The notes beneath the pieces were generated by a model, which did not search any database, was not told the DNA's origin, and saw only the letters and a program-made list of their open reading frames with translations. Shown here piece by piece: positions 25,317 to 34,784 of a stretch of DNA of 64,000 nucleotides (the first letter of the stretch is position 1; every line of letters begins with the position of its first letter). The DNA lies in contig NZ_LVJR01000015.1 in the NCBI RefSeq assembly GCF_001617365.1, positions 1 through 64,000 of the forward strand. Direction: 5' to 3'. The DNA comes from Rhodanobacter sp. FW104-R8 (GTDB taxonomy: Bacteria; Pseudomonadota; Gammaproteobacteria; Xanthomonadales; Rhodanobacteraceae). The position numbers and the translations under genes are program-made.

Positions 25317-26708
25317 TTAGCGACCGATCTCGCGCAGCGGCTTGCCGTGCATCAGGTTGCGTTCGATCTGCTCCAGCGTCACACCCTTGGTCTCCGGCAC
25401 CAGCCACAGGGTGAGGCCGATGAACAGGATGTTGAGCGAGGCATAGAGCCAGAATGTATGGGCGTTGCCGATGCCGTTGAGCAGGCTCAGGAAGGTGGCG
25501 CCCACGATCATGTTGGCGATCCAGTTGGTGAAGGTGGAGCAGCCGATGCCGAAGTCGCGACCCTTGAGCGGCTGGATCTCCGAGCACAGCGTCCACACCA
25601 GCGGGCCGGCCGACATGGCGAAGCCGACGATGAACATCAGCAGCATCGCCACCGTGAAGATCTGCTCGGCATGACTGCCGATGCCGCCATGCATCATTGC
25701 GCCGACCACGCCCAGGCCCGCGGCCATCACCGCGAAACCGGTGTAGAGGATCGGTTTGCGGCCCCAGCGGTCGATCAGCGCGATGGCGATAAAAGTGGCC
25801 AGGACGTTGGTCAGGCCCACCAGCGCGGTGAACCACATCTGTGCGGCCGTGTCGTAGCCCATCGTCTGGAAAATCCGCGGCGCGTAGTACATGACCACGT
25901 TCATGCCGGTGAACTGCTGCATGAGCTGGAGCAACACGCCGAGCCCGACCGAACGGCGGAAATTGCGGTTCTCCAGGAACAGGTGCCAGCCGCGCTGGGG
26001 CGTCCTCAGCTGCTCCTCGATGTCGGCCGCCTCGCGCAGAACCACGGCCTCGTCGCCGCGTAGGCGACGCAGCACGCCGATGGCTTCATCGCGGCGGCCG
26101 CGCATCATCAGCCAGCGTGGGCTATCCGGCAGCAGCAGCACGCCGAGCAGGAACAATGCGCCCGGGATCGCGATTACGCCGAGCATCCAGCGCCAGGCTC
26201 CGGTGTAGCTCAGCGCCGTGTCGGAGAGGAACGCCACCAGGATGCCGATGGTAATCATCAGCTGGTAGGTGGAGATCATTGCGCCGCGGATGCGTTCCGG
26301 TGCCACCTCGGCCAGGTACAACGGTGCGGTGAAGGTGGCCACGCCGATCGCAAGGCCCAGCACCAGGCGTGCGGCGATAAGCGTGTCGGGCGACCAGGCC
26401 AGGCCGGACAGCAGCGAACCCAGCACGAACAACACCGCACCCAGGATCAGCGAGCGCTTGCGCCCCAGCGCGGCGGATAGCCAGCTGGCCCCGACTGCGC
26501 CGACCGCCGCGCCAAACATCATCGAACTCACGATCCATTCGATGACGTGGTCGCTTACGGAAAAATCGTTCTGGATGAACTGGGTGGCGCCCGAGATGAC
26601 GCCGATGTCCAGACCGAACATCAGCCCCGCCAGCGCGGCGAGCACGCAGGTGAAGACGACCGTGGTCCTGGACTGCATGGCTGGAGCTGCGATGACGTGG
26701 GTGTTCAT
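25317..26708 (-). CDS. MFS sugar porter (GalP/XylE type)
   Basis: This 463-residue transporter has twelve membrane helices and the sugar porter signatures ALGRKRSLILG, PDSPRWL, QQFTGMNVVMYYAPRIF, DRWGRKP and PETKG. QQFTGMN corresponds to the substrate-binding helix 7 of GalP/XylE. It probably imports D-galactose (or a related hexose or pentose) with protons. It is the last gene of the galactonate operon, 49 bases after the lactonase gene. Confidence 0.92.
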   Translation of the reverse strand: MNTHVIAAPAMQSRTTVVFTCVLAALAGLMFGLDIGVISGATQFIQNDFSVSDHVIEWIVSSMMFGAAVGAVGASWLSAALGRKRSLILGAVLFVLGSLLSGLAWSPDTLIAARLVLGLAIGVATFTAPLYLAEVAPERIRGAMISTYQLMITIGILVAFLSDTALSYTGAWRWMLGVIAIPGALFLLGVLLLPDSPRWLMMRGRRDEAIGVLRRLRGDEAVVLREAADIEEQLRTPQRGWHLFLENRNFRRSVGLGVLLQLMQQFTGMNVVMYYAPRIFQTMGYDTAAQMWFTALVGLTNVLATFIAIALIDRWGRKPILYTGFAVMAAGLGVVGAMMHGGIGSHAEQIFTVAMLLMFIVGFAMSAGPLVWTLCSEIQPLKGRDFGIGCSTFTNWIANMIVGATFLSLLNGIGNAHTFWLYASLNILFIGLTLWLVPETKGVTLEQIERNLMHGKPLREIGR

Positions 26709-26757
26709 AGGGTGTGTTTCCCCGGTAGGCGGTATGGAGGGCGGCGGCTGGTGCCGC

Positions 26758-27663
26758 CTATGTGGTGGATATTCGCGGCGGCGTGCCGGCAAAGCGTGGT
26801 TCCGGCAGGCCGGTGCTGCCCGCCGGTGCTGCAAACAGCGCGCCGGCGGAAGGTTCGGTGGCGAGCGCCCCGGCATCGAGGCCATCGCGCGCGCTGGTGA
26901 TGTAGAGCGTCGCAAGGTCAGGGCCGCCGAAGGCCGGGCGGGTCGGCTGCGAGACGGGCATGTCGATGCAATGGTCCAGTCGGCCGTCCGGCGTGTAGCA
27001 CGCCACGCGTCCCAGCCCCCATTGCGCATTCCACAGATTGCCGGCCCCGTCCACCGCCGAGCCGTCCGGCTCGCCGCGCGGATCGTCGAGGCGGGCGAAG
27101 GTGCGCGAGGGACCGCAGCGCTCGCCGTAGTCGCAGCACTGGATCGTGCGGGCGGGCGAATCGCAGTAATACAGCGTATGGCCGTCGGGGCTGAACGCGA
27201 TGCTGTTGCTGATCGCCACACCGGGCAGATCGAGGCGCTCGAGCGAGAGTTCCGCGTTGAGGCGGTAGAAGCTGCCGGCCGGTTGTCGGGCTCTGCCCGC
27301 GGGCGGTTCGTGCAGGGTGCCGAACACGAAGCGGCCCTGGCGATCGCAGGCGCCGTCGTTCAGGCGCGTCGGCAGGCTGGCTTCCACCGTAGTGATGGGC
27401 GCGAACGTGCCACTGACCGGGTGGAAAAACGCCAGTCGCGAAGTGAATCCTAGCAGCAGCCAGCCGTCGGCCTCGCACAGTGCCAGGCAGGCCAGCCGCT
27501 CGGGCATCGGCCACTGATCCGCACGGGCGTCGAGCAGACGGTAGCGCCAAAGAGTCGCGGCATGGATGTCGGTCCAGTACAGCGCCTGCTCGCGCTCGCA
27601 CCACACGATGCCTTCGCCCAGCGTGTTGCGCGCCTGGAAGACGACCGTGGCGTGCACGTTCAT
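26758..27663 (-). CDS. SMP-30/gluconolactonase-family sugar lactonase
   Basis: This 301-residue six-bladed beta-propeller hydrolase has metal-ligand positions in GEGIVWCE (Glu17), RLNDGACDRQGRFVFGT, ISNSIAFSPDG and PDGSAVDGAGNLW. It should open galactono-1,4- or 1,5-lactone to galactonate in the cytoplasm; there is no signal peptide. It overlaps the stop of the SDR gene by four bases (ATGA), coupling lactone production to its hydrolysis. Confidence 0.9.
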   Translation of the reverse strand: MNVHATVVFQARNTLGEGIVWCEREQALYWTDIHAATLWRYRLLDARADQWPMPERLACLALCEADGWLLLGFTSRLAFFHPVSGTFAPITTVEASLPTRLNDGACDRQGRFVFGTLHEPPAGRARQPAGSFYRLNAELSLERLDLPGVAISNSIAFSPDGHTLYYCDSPARTIQCCDYGERCGPSRTFARLDDPRGEPDGSAVDGAGNLWNAQWGLGRVACYTPDGRLDHCIDMPVSQPTRPAFGGPDLATLYITSARDGLDAGALATEPSAGALFAAPAGSTGLPEPRFAGTPPRISTT

Positions 27664-28424
27664 ACCCAGCCGCCGTCCACGATGAAGTCCTGCCCGGTAC
27701 ACATGCGGCTGTCGTCGGCGGCCAGGAACAGTGCGGCGCGGGCGAGATCGTCGGCCATCAGATGGCCCGGCAGGCACTGCACGCGAGCGATTTCCGCCTC
27801 GCCGTCGGCATCCAGCCACAGGCGCTGCTGCTTCTCGGTGATCACCCAGCCGGGCACCAGCGCGTTGATGCGAATGCGGTCGCGCCCCAGCTCGCGCGCC
27901 AGACCATTGACCAGGCCGCGCACGGCGGCCTTGGCCATCGCATACATCGGATAGCCCGCGTTCTTCTTCATCCAGCCGGTGGAGCCCAGGCAGATCACCG
28001 AGCCGCCGCCCAGTCGCTGCATGTCCTCGCGTACCGCCTGCGTGGCGAAGTACTGGTGGCGCAGGTTGACCGCCATGCTGCGGTCGAACTCGATTGCACC
28101 GGTGTCGCCGAACGCATGCCGTACATCGTTGGCGGCGTTGTTGACCAGCACGCCGATCGGCCCCAGCGCGGCGCGTGCCTTTGCGATGCTGGCGGCGAGT
28201 GCGTCGAGGTCGGTCACGTCGCAGGGAAGGAACAACGGACGGTGGCGCGCGTCGCCAAGCTCCGAGGCGAGCTGTTCCCCGTGCTCCCGGTCGATGTCGA
28301 TGAACGCGACGCGGCTGCCCTGGTGCGCGAAGTGCCCGACGAAGGCGGCGCCGATGCCGGTCGCGCCGCCGCTGACGAATACCGTGCGGTCGACCAGGCT
28401 GGGGTAGGTGGCGAACATGGACAT
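27660..28424 (-). CDS. SDR oxidoreductase, probable galactose 1-dehydrogenase
   Basis: This 254-residue classical short-chain dehydrogenase has the NAD(P)-binding SGGATGIG (18-25), NNAANDVRH, the catalytic Ser in CLGSTGW and YAMAK for Tyr and Lys. The C-terminus, MCTGQDFIVDGGWV, is typical. In this operon its likely reaction is D-galactose to galactonolactone; L-arabinose dehydrogenase activity is possible. It starts two bases after the dgoD stop and overlaps the lactonase start. Confidence 0.85.
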   Translation of the reverse strand: MSMFATYPSLVDRTVFVSGGATGIGAAFVGHFAHQGSRVAFIDIDREHGEQLASELGDARHRPLFLPCDVTDLDALAASIAKARAALGPIGVLVNNAANDVRHAFGDTGAIEFDRSMAVNLRHQYFATQAVREDMQRLGGGSVICLGSTGWMKKNAGYPMYAMAKAAVRGLVNGLARELGRDRIRINALVPGWVITEKQQRLWLDADGEAEIARVQCLPGHLMADDLARAALFLAADDSRMCTGQDFIVDGGWV

Positions 28425-28426
28425 GC

Positions 28427-29575
28427 TCACCACTCCGCCACGCTGCCGTCGGCGTGCCGCCACACCGGATTGCGCCAGCGGTGACCGGCCGAAGCGCGCT
28501 CGGCGACGTAGGCTTCGTTGACCTCGATGCCCAGGCCCGGACCGCCGGGGATGGCGACAAAGCCGTCCTGGTAGGCGAATACGCTGCGGTCGCTGACATA
28601 GTCGAGCAGGTCGTTGCCGGCGTTGTAGTGGATGCCCAGGCTCTGCTCCTGGATGAAGGCGTTGTGGCAGACCGCGTCCAGCTGCAGGTTCGCGGCCAGC
28701 GCGATCGGGCCGAGGGGGCAGTGCAACGCGATCGCCACATCGTAGGCTTCCGCCATCGCCGCGATCTTGCGCGTCTCGGTGATGCCGCCGGCGTGCGAGG
28801 GATCCGGCTGCAGGATGTCCACGCCGCCGATCGCCAGTACGCGCTTGAAGTCGTAGCGCGAGTACAGCCGTTCGCCCAGTGCGATCGGCGCCGGCGAGAC
28901 CGCGGCCAGCTCGGGCAACGCCTCCAGGTGCTCGGACAGCACCGGCTCCTCGATGAACATCAGTTTGTACGGAGCCAGTTCGCGCATCAGCACCTTGGCC
29001 ATCGGCTTGTGCACCCGGCCGTGGAAATCCAGGCCCAGCCCGACATGCGGACCGACCGCGTCGCGTACCGCCTGCACATTTGCCAGCACCTGCTCGACCT
29101 TGGCGTGGGTATCGACGTACTGCATCTCCTCGGTGGCGTTCATCTTCACCGCGGTGAAGCCGCGCGCCACCGCGTCCTTCGCGGCGCGCGCGGTGTCGGC
29201 CGGCCGGTCGCCGCCGATCCACGAATACACGCGAATGCGCTCGCGCACCGGTCCGCCGAGCAGCGCGTGCACCGGCTGGCCCAGATGCTTGCCCTTGATG
29301 TCCCACAATGCTTGGTCGATGCCGGCGATCGCGCTCATCAGCACCGGGCCGCCGCGGTAGAAGCCGCCGCGGTACATCACGCTCCACAAGTCTTCGATGT
29401 GGCGCGGATCCTTGCCGACCAGGTAGTCCGAGAGTTCGCCCACCGCCGCGGCGATGGTGTGGGCGCGACCCTCGACGATCGGCTCGCCCCAGCCGCTGAT
29501 GCCAGCATCGGTATCAATGCGCAGGAACAGCCAGCGCGGTGGCACGATGAACGTAGTCAGGCGGGTGATCTTCAT
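28427..29575 (-). CDS. dgoD: D-galactonate dehydratase
   Basis: This 382-residue enolase-superfamily enzyme is exactly the length of E. coli DgoD. It converts D-galactonate to 2-dehydro-3-deoxygalactonate. Visible are [18 protein letters not shown], the metal ligands in [16 protein letters not shown] and [12 protein letters not shown], and the general acid/base His region LHCPLGP. It is part of an uninterrupted minus-strand operon and overlaps dgoA by four bases. Confidence 0.94.
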   Translation of the reverse strand: MKITRLTTFIVPPRWLFLRIDTDAGISGWGEPIVEGRAHTIAAAVGELSDYLVGKDPRHIEDLWSVMYRGGFYRGGPVLMSAIAGIDQALWDIKGKHLGQPVHALLGGPVRERIRVYSWIGGDRPADTARAAKDAVARGFTAVKMNATEEMQYVDTHAKVEQVLANVQAVRDAVGPHVGLGLDFHGRVHKPMAKVLMRELAPYKLMFIEEPVLSEHLEALPELAAVSPAPIALGERLYSRYDFKRVLAIGGVDILQPDPSHAGGITETRKIAAMAEAYDVAIALHCPLGPIALAANLQLDAVCHNAFIQEQSLGIHYNAGNDLLDYVSDRSVFAYQDGFVAIPGGPGLGIEVNEAYVAERASAGHRWRNPVWRHADGSVAEW

Positions 29576-30219
29576 GCGTGGGATCCTTGCGAATCGAGGT
29601 GGCGTCGCCAGGCCTTGGCGAAGGCATGGGCGCGCGCACCGACATCGTCGGCCGCGCGTCCCGGCGCGTAGAGCGAAGAGCCGATGCCGAAGCCGGCCGC
29701 ACCGGCGGCCAACCATGGGCCCATGGTGTCCGGTGCGATGCCACCGACCGGCAGTACCGCCGTACCGGCGGGCAACACCGCGCGCCATGCCTTGAGCACG
29801 GCCGGGGAGGCTTGCTCGGCCGGAAACAGCTTGAGCGCATCGGCGCCCGCGGCGAGCGCGGCGAACGCTTCGGTCGGCGTTGCCACGCCGGGCACGCAGT
29901 ACAGACCGGCCCGCTTGGCGGCGCGGATCACTGCCACGTCGGCGTGCGGCATCACCACCAGCCGTCCGCCGGCGTCCGCGACGCCGCGCACCTGCGCCGG
30001 GTCGAGCACGGTGCCGGCGCCGATCAGGCGCTCGCTGCCGAAGCGCTCGGCCAGCCGCCGGATGCTATCCAGTGGTGCGGGCGAGTTGAGTGGCACTTCC
30101 AGGACGCGAAAGCCCGCGTCGGCCAGCATGTTGCCGACGTCAACCGCTTCGTCGGGGCTCAGGCCACGCAGGATCGCGACCAGCGGAAGCGGGTCGAGCC
30201 AGGTCTTGAAGTCGGTCAT
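29572..30219 (-). CDS. dgoA: 2-dehydro-3-deoxy-6-phosphogalactonate aldolase
   Basis: This 215-residue class I aldolase is of the KDPG/KDPGal family. It carries [29 protein letters not shown] and the Schiff-base lysine in ALKLFPAE. It cleaves KDPGal to pyruvate and glyceraldehyde-3-phosphate, the last step of the De Ley-Doudoroff route. KDPG activity cannot be excluded from sequence; context favours KDPGal. It overlaps dgoK and dgoD by four bases on each side. Confidence 0.93.
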   Translation of the reverse strand: MTDFKTWLDPLPLVAILRGLSPDEAVDVGNMLADAGFRVLEVPLNSPAPLDSIRRLAERFGSERLIGAGTVLDPAQVRGVADAGGRLVVMPHADVAVIRAAKRAGLYCVPGVATPTEAFAALAAGADALKLFPAEQASPAVLKAWRAVLPAGTAVLPVGGIAPDTMGPWLAAGAAGFGIGSSLYAPGRAADDVGARAHAFAKAWRRHLDSQGSHA

Positions 30220-31142
30220 GGACAGGCGTATCCGGTGGTGAGATCGGCCGCCACGGCGACCTGCCAGAGGCCGTGCGCCGTGGTCGTGCCGGGGGTGGCG
30301 AGGAAGGAAAGGCCGAGCAGCCCGGCCGCCTGCAGGTAGCGCGCGCACAGCGCGTCCTCGCCGATCACCTGTACGGGCTCGTCCGGCGAGGCCCAGCTTG
30401 CGGCCAGCGCCATACGCAATTCGTCGCCGATCAGCAGGCCGGAAAGGAAATCGGCGACCGCGGACGGCGCGAGCGCTCCCTCGAGCATCAAGGCGCGTGC
30501 GGAGAACAGGCGTGACAGGGCGCCGGCCGCACCAGCGTTGCGCGATGCCGTGACACCGCGCGCGAAGGCACTGTCGTCGTCGGCCGCGCCGTCAGGAAGG
30601 GAAGCACCGAGGATCGAATGCCTGCGCAGCACGGCAAACAGCTCACCGGTCATCACAGTGTTGAAGCCGGTGACGGCGTGGTCGTGCACGCGTACCCATT
30701 TGCTGTGCGTGCCGGGCAGCAGCAGGCGGGCCTGGCTGGACAGGGCGGGCCGTTGCGCGAGCAGGCCGGCGATCTGGGTCTCCTCGCCGCGCATGACGTC
30801 CGGCCCCGCCGGATCGCGCAGGCCCGGCACGATGTGGAGTTGGCGTCCGCCGGGCGCGTCGATCGTGGTCAGCGCGTCCGCCAGCCGCTCGAGGCGGCAC
30901 GGTGTGTCGAGGTAAGGCACTTCATGCCAGCCGCCACGGCTGCCGACCATACCGCATGCCAGTACAGGCGCCCGGGGCCAGCCATCGACCGCGAGTTCGA
31001 ATGCCTCGGCGAAGCCTCCTTCGGGCAGGTGCCGGCTGCCCCAGGGCAGCGCGCGCGCCTCCTCCACGCGACCCTCCACGCCAAAACGGAACGCGCGCAG
31101 TCGCGTGCTGCCCCAATCCAGACCGAGCAACGGCGTACTCAC
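30216..31142 (-). CDS. dgoK: 2-dehydro-3-deoxygalactonokinase
   Basis: This 308-residue sugar acid kinase of the DgoK family has the N-terminal phosphate loop LLGLDWGSTRLRAFRF, the central GMVGSRGGWHEVPY, MRGEETQIAGLL and LLLPGTHSKWVRV, all DgoK hallmarks. It phosphorylates 2-dehydro-3-deoxygalactonate. The start codon is GTG at 31142, overlapping the regulator stop by four bases (GTGA). Confidence 0.94.
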   Translation of the reverse strand: MSTPLLGLDWGSTRLRAFRFGVEGRVEEARALPWGSRHLPEGGFAEAFELAVDGWPRAPVLACGMVGSRGGWHEVPYLDTPCRLERLADALTTIDAPGGRQLHIVPGLRDPAGPDVMRGEETQIAGLLAQRPALSSQARLLLPGTHSKWVRVHDHAVTGFNTVMTGELFAVLRRHSILGASLPDGAADDDSAFARGVTASRNAGAAGALSRLFSARALMLEGALAPSAVADFLSGLLIGDELRMALAASWASPDEPVQVIGEDALCARYLQAAGLLGLSFLATPGTTTAHGLWQVAVAADLTTGYACP

Positions 31143-31864
31143 GAACCGGCCTTCTTGCGGCGGCGGCCGCGGCTCTGCTGCAGGTTGGCCTGGGAGTCGG
31201 CGATCATCGCCTGCATCGCCTTGCGTGCCACTTCCGGCTGCTTGCGGCGGATCGCCTCGAGTACCTTCTGGTGATGCGGCAGCGAGTACTTGAAGTTGGC
31301 TGCGGTACGGGCGGACAGGGTGAAGAATGTCCCCAGCGCGGTCTCGACCACCGAGAACAGCGACTGCAGCAGTTCGTTGCCGGTGGCTTGCAGCACCGCG
31401 TCGTGGAACTGCAGATCGGCCACGGTCCAGTCGTCGAGAGTCTGCGCCTCGTCCATCGCGCGGTAGGCGGTATCGATCGCGGCGAGCTGCTCCGCGGTGC
31501 GGCGGCGCGCGGCGCTGGCGGCGGCGGCCGGCTCGATGACCTCGCGCATCTCCACCAGCTTGTCGACGAAATCGTCAGTCGGCATTGAGGCGCAGCGCCA
31601 GGCAAGCACGTCGGCGTCCAGTTGGTTCCAGCAGCGTTTCTCCAGCACCCGGGCACCGACGCCGGTGCGTGATTCGATCAGCCCCTTGGCCGAGAGCACC
31701 TTGAGTGCTTCGCGCAATGCAGTGCGGCTCACTTGAAGGCTTTCGGCGAGCGTCTCCTCGCGGGGCAGCACCTCGCCGGGCTTGACCTTGCCGCCAACGA
31801 TGCGTTGCCCGAGCTCGTGCATGACGTGCCCGTACAGGCTGCGGACTGCGATTGGCTTCCTCAT
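31139..31864 (-). CDS. dgoR: GntR/FadR-family regulator, DgoR-like
   Basis: This 241-residue regulator has an N-terminal winged helix (LAESLQVSRTALREALKVLSAKGLIESRTGVGARV) and a C-terminal all-helical FCD ligand domain with the metal-binding Asp/His pattern (DLQFHDAVLQATGNEL, LPHHQKVLEAI). It heads the galactonate operon and should repress it until galactonate or a related acid accumulates. A palindromic operator sits on the predicted operon promoter just upstream, so autoregulation is likely. Confidence 0.88.
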   Translation of the reverse strand: MRKPIAVRSLYGHVMHELGQRIVGGKVKPGEVLPREETLAESLQVSRTALREALKVLSAKGLIESRTGVGARVLEKRCWNQLDADVLAWRCASMPTDDFVDKLVEMREVIEPAAAASAARRRTAEQLAAIDTAYRAMDEAQTLDDWTVADLQFHDAVLQATGNELLQSLFSVVETALGTFFTLSARTAANFKYSLPHHQKVLEAIRRKQPEVARKAMQAMIADSQANLQQSRGRRRKKAGS

Positions 31865-31927
31865 GTACTGCGGCCCCAGGTGGCGTTGGTCGAACCATGC
31901 TGCCGGGCTCTGCTGGAGCCCTGATTG

Positions 31928-31940
31928 TTTGTCATACAAA
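31928..31940. promoter_or_regulatory. Predicted DgoR operator
   Basis: TTTGT-CAT-ACAAA is a perfect five-base inverted repeat with a three-base centre. That is the size and symmetry expected for a FadR-subfamily GntR dimer site. It covers the predicted transcription start of the dgo operon. Confidence 0.6.
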
Positions 31941-31942
31941 TC

Positions 31943-31972
31943 ACTATAAGCACTTGGCACGTGTCCTGCCAA
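31943..31972 (-). promoter_or_regulatory. Predicted sigma-70 promoter of the dgo operon
   Basis: On the minus strand TTGGCA (31972-31967), 18 bases and TATAGT (31948-31943) form a good housekeeping promoter. Transcription would start near 31936, inside the operator, which fits repression by DgoR. Confidence 0.6.
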
Positions 31973-32187
31973 GGTGCAGCAGAACTTTTTTTCGTTCCTC
32001 CGCAGCAGTTCGCAGAAGCATCGATGATGCGCTGCAGGAATTGCACTCAATGTTTGGGCTCGCGGCAGCGTCGTTGTCCACCGGTCACGCGGCGTGGCGA
32101 TGCCGGGAATGCTCTCTTGCAGACCGGCGCCCCCGCAATGTCGCGCCGCACAAAGAAAAAATTCATTCCTGCGGACACTTGCACGAT

Positions 32188-32200
32188 AATCATACAATGT
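32188..32200 (+). promoter_or_regulatory. Possible second DgoR half-site and -10 box before galM
   Basis: The bases TCATACAA repeat the right half of the operator at 31928-31940, while the left half is degenerate (ATAAT). The same stretch supplies GATAAT or TACAAT as a -10 candidate. The rest of the divergent region 31973-32244 shows no gene. Confidence 0.35.
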
Positions 32201-32244
32201 GTTTGCATGGTTGCACTTCGATGGCGGCAAGGGGTTCGGGGGAC

Positions 32245-33396
32245 ATGCAGCGTGCAGGATGGATGGGTTCGATGCTCGGCCTGGCGGCACTGTCGATGAC
32301 GGTTCACGCCGGGACCATGGCAAGACGGGAGACTTTCGGTGCGATGCCCGACGGCCGGAGCGTGGATGCGGTCGTGCTGACCAACGCGCACGGACTGTCG
32401 GCACGGGTGATCGCGCTCGGCGCGAGCCTGCAGTCGCTCAGCGTGCCCGACCGGGAGGGCCATTTCGCCGACATCGTGCTCGGTTACCCGTCGCTCAAGG
32501 GCTACCTGGGGAGGCCGCAGTACTTCGGCGCCACGGTCGGTCGCTACGCCAACCGCATCGCCAAGGGGCGCTTCGTACTCGACGGTCATGCCTACCAGCT
32601 GCCTGTAAACGACGGCCCCAATTCACTGCACGGCGGTACCCGCGGCTTCGACAAGGTGCTGTGGAGCATCAGCGAGGTCAGCCATGACGCGGGCAAGGCG
32701 AGCGTGACACTCACCTACACCAGCCCGGACGGCGACATGGGTTATCCGGGACAGCTGTCGGTCACTGCGACATACACGCTCGACGACGACAATCAACTAT
32801 CGATCGGCTACCGCGCGACCACCGACCGGCCGACCATCGTCAACCTCAGCAACCACGCCTACTGGAACCTGGCGGGCGAGGGCTCGGGCAGCGTGATGGA
32901 CCAGCGGTTGACCATCCCGGCCGACGTGTTCCTGCCGGTTGACGCCACTTCCATTCCTACCGGCGAGCAGCGCAAGGTCGACGGCACGCCATTCGACTTC
33001 CGCCAGGCCAAGCCGATCGGCCACGACATACGCGTCAACGACCCGCAACTGCTCGACGGCCACGGTTACGATCACAACTGGGTGATCAGTCGCGCACCGG
33101 CGTCGGCGCCGCGCACCGTGGCGCGGGTGGAGGATCCGCATTCGGGCCGCGTGCTCACGCTCAGCTCGGCGCAGCCGGGCCTGCAGTTCTACTCGGGCAA
33201 TTTCCTCGACGGCACCACGGTCGGCACCGGCGGGCACGTGTACCGGCAGGGCGACGCGTTCGTGCTCGAGCCGCAACTGTTTCCGGACACTCCCAATCAC
33301 CCGAGCTTCGGATCGGCCCGGCTCGATCCCGGCCAAATCTACCGCAACTTGATCGTCTATCGCTTCACCGCCGAGCCGGCGCGCGGCGCGCGCTGA
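32245..33396 (+). CDS. galM: Aldose 1-epimerase, exported
   Basis: This 383-residue mutarotase interconverts alpha and beta anomers of galactose or related sugars. A hydrophobic N-terminus (GWMGSMLGLAALSMTVHAG) suggests export. The active-site blocks are YANRIAKGRF, NDGPNSLHGG, NLSNHAYWNLAG, LDGHGYDHNW and FVLEPQLFPDTPNHPSF with the catalytic Glu. The start at 32245 has AAGGGG ten bases upstream; an ATG at 32221 is also in frame. It begins the plus-strand polysaccharide-use genes divergent from the dgo operon. Confidence 0.9.
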   Translation: MQRAGWMGSMLGLAALSMTVHAGTMARRETFGAMPDGRSVDAVVLTNAHGLSARVIALGASLQSLSVPDREGHFADIVLGYPSLKGYLGRPQYFGATVGRYANRIAKGRFVLDGHAYQLPVNDGPNSLHGGTRGFDKVLWSISEVSHDAGKASVTLTYTSPDGDMGYPGQLSVTATYTLDDDNQLSIGYRATTDRPTIVNLSNHAYWNLAGEGSGSVMDQRLTIPADVFLPVDATSIPTGEQRKVDGTPFDFRQAKPIGHDIRVNDPQLLDGHGYDHNWVISRAPASAPRTVARVEDPHSGRVLTLSSAQPGLQFYSGNFLDGTTVGTGGHVYRQGDAFVLEPQLFPDTPNHPSFGSARLDPGQIYRNLIVYRFTAEPARGAR

Positions 33397-33437
33397 CCCG
33401 GCCGCTCGCGCTGCACGGCGCCCGGAACGGGTGTCAC

Positions 33438-33451
33438 GGGAAGCGCTTGCC
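33438..33451. promoter_or_regulatory. LacI-family operator-like palindrome
   Basis: GGGAAGCGCTTGCC fits the LacI-type consensus nGnAAnCGnTTnCn in every fixed position and lies 35 bases before the next start codon. No LacI-family regulator gene is present in the window. Confidence 0.4.
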
Positions 33452-33485
33452 CCGCGCAAGCGTCCGCACACTATGAGGAGATCGC

Positions 33486-34670
33486 ATGAAGTACGCACTG
33501 TTGGCCCTGGCATTCGGCGTGAGCGCATTGTTCTCCGCGCGCGCGCCGGCTGCGGACGCCCCGGCGCGCTGGACGCCGGCCCAGGCGCATGCCTGGTACG
33601 AACATCAGCCCTGGCCGCTGGGCAGCAACTATGTTCCGGCTGATGCCATCAACGAGCTGGAAATGTGGCAGGCGCCCACCTTCGACCCGGCGCGCATCGA
33701 CAAGGAGCTGGGCTGGGCGCAGCAGTTGGGCATGAATACCATGCGCGTATTCCTGCACGATCTGCTGTGGAAGCAGGATCCGGAAGGCTTCAAGCGCCGC
33801 GTCGACCAGTTCCTGGCGATCGCGAGCAGGCACGGCATCAAGCCGATCTTCGTGCTGTTCGATTCATGCTGGGATCCCGAGCCAAGGCTCGGTCCGCAGC
33901 ATCCGCCGATTCCCGGCGTGCACAACTCCGGGTGGGTGCAGAGCCCTGGCGTCGCGCTCGCTGATCCCGGCCAGTACCCGCGGTTGGAACACTACGTGAA
34001 GGATGTCGTCGGCCGCTTTGCCAAGGACCCGCGCGTACTCGCCTGGGACGTGTGGAACGAGCCGGACAATCCCGGCGGCGGCGACTACGACGCCCGCGAA
34101 CCGAAGAACAAAGTGGCGCTGGTCGCCGGGCTGCTGCCGCAGGTGTTCGCCTGGGCGCGCAGCGCAGCGCCGATGCAGCCGCTCACCAGTGGCCTCTGGC
34201 ACGACGACGACTGGTCCGATCCCGCGAAGCTCAACGCGGTCGAGCGTACGCAGCTGGAGCAATCCGACGTGATCAGCTTCCACAGCTACGGTTGGCCAGA
34301 GGAGTTCGCCGGCCGCGTGCGCCAGCTCGCCCGCTACGGCCGCCCGCTGATCTGCACCGAATACATGGCACGCGGTGCCGGTTCCACCATCGACGGCGTG
34401 TTGCCGCTGGCCAAGAAGCTCGACGTGGGCATGGTCAACTGGGGTTTCGTCGAAGGACGCACGCAGACCACGCTGCCGTGGGATTCCTGGCAACGCCCCT
34501 ATACGCTGCAGCCGCCAACGCTCTGGTTCCACGATCTGCTGCACGGGGACGGCACGCCGTATCGCCAGCGCGAGGCCGACATTCTGCGCGCGCTCTCGCA
34601 TGCGCCCCGCGGCGTGGTTCCGGCAGCGGCAGTCAGTTTCCCCGCACCGGCCGATGCGCCACGCCCCTAG
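33486..34670 (+). CDS. Exported clan GH-A glycoside hydrolase
   Basis: This 394-residue secreted hydrolase has a signal peptide (MKYALLALAFGVSALFSARA) and a TIM barrel. GMNTMRVFLHDLLW forms an early strand, LAWDVWNEPDN contains the Asn-Glu acid/base and LICTEYMAR contains the nucleophile Glu. The pattern fits the GH5/GH2-like clan GH-A proteins often annotated as cellulase or 1,4-beta-xylanase; the true substrate is unknown. GAGGAG precedes the start. It lies between galM and the receptor gene, so it probably acts on the same polymer. Confidence 0.82.
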   Translation: MKYALLALAFGVSALFSARAPAADAPARWTPAQAHAWYEHQPWPLGSNYVPADAINELEMWQAPTFDPARIDKELGWAQQLGMNTMRVFLHDLLWKQDPEGFKRRVDQFLAIASRHGIKPIFVLFDSCWDPEPRLGPQHPPIPGVHNSGWVQSPGVALADPGQYPRLEHYVKDVVGRFAKDPRVLAWDVWNEPDNPGGGDYDAREPKNKVALVAGLLPQVFAWARSAAPMQPLTSGLWHDDDWSDPAKLNAVERTQLEQSDVISFHSYGWPEEFAGRVRQLARYGRPLICTEYMARGAGSTIDGVLPLAKKLDVGMVNWGFVEGRTQTTLPWDSWQRPYTLQPPTLWFHDLLHGDGTPYRQREADILRALSHAPRGVVPAAAVSFPAPADAPRP

Positions 34671-34784
34671 AGCGACACGCACCCAAGGTTTTCCAGCCGC
34701 GCGGCCAACCCGCCGACGGCATGACCCAACGATGGCGCCGGCAGGGCCGGTGGCCAACCCACTTCTGACGGGAGGTTTCCATTC

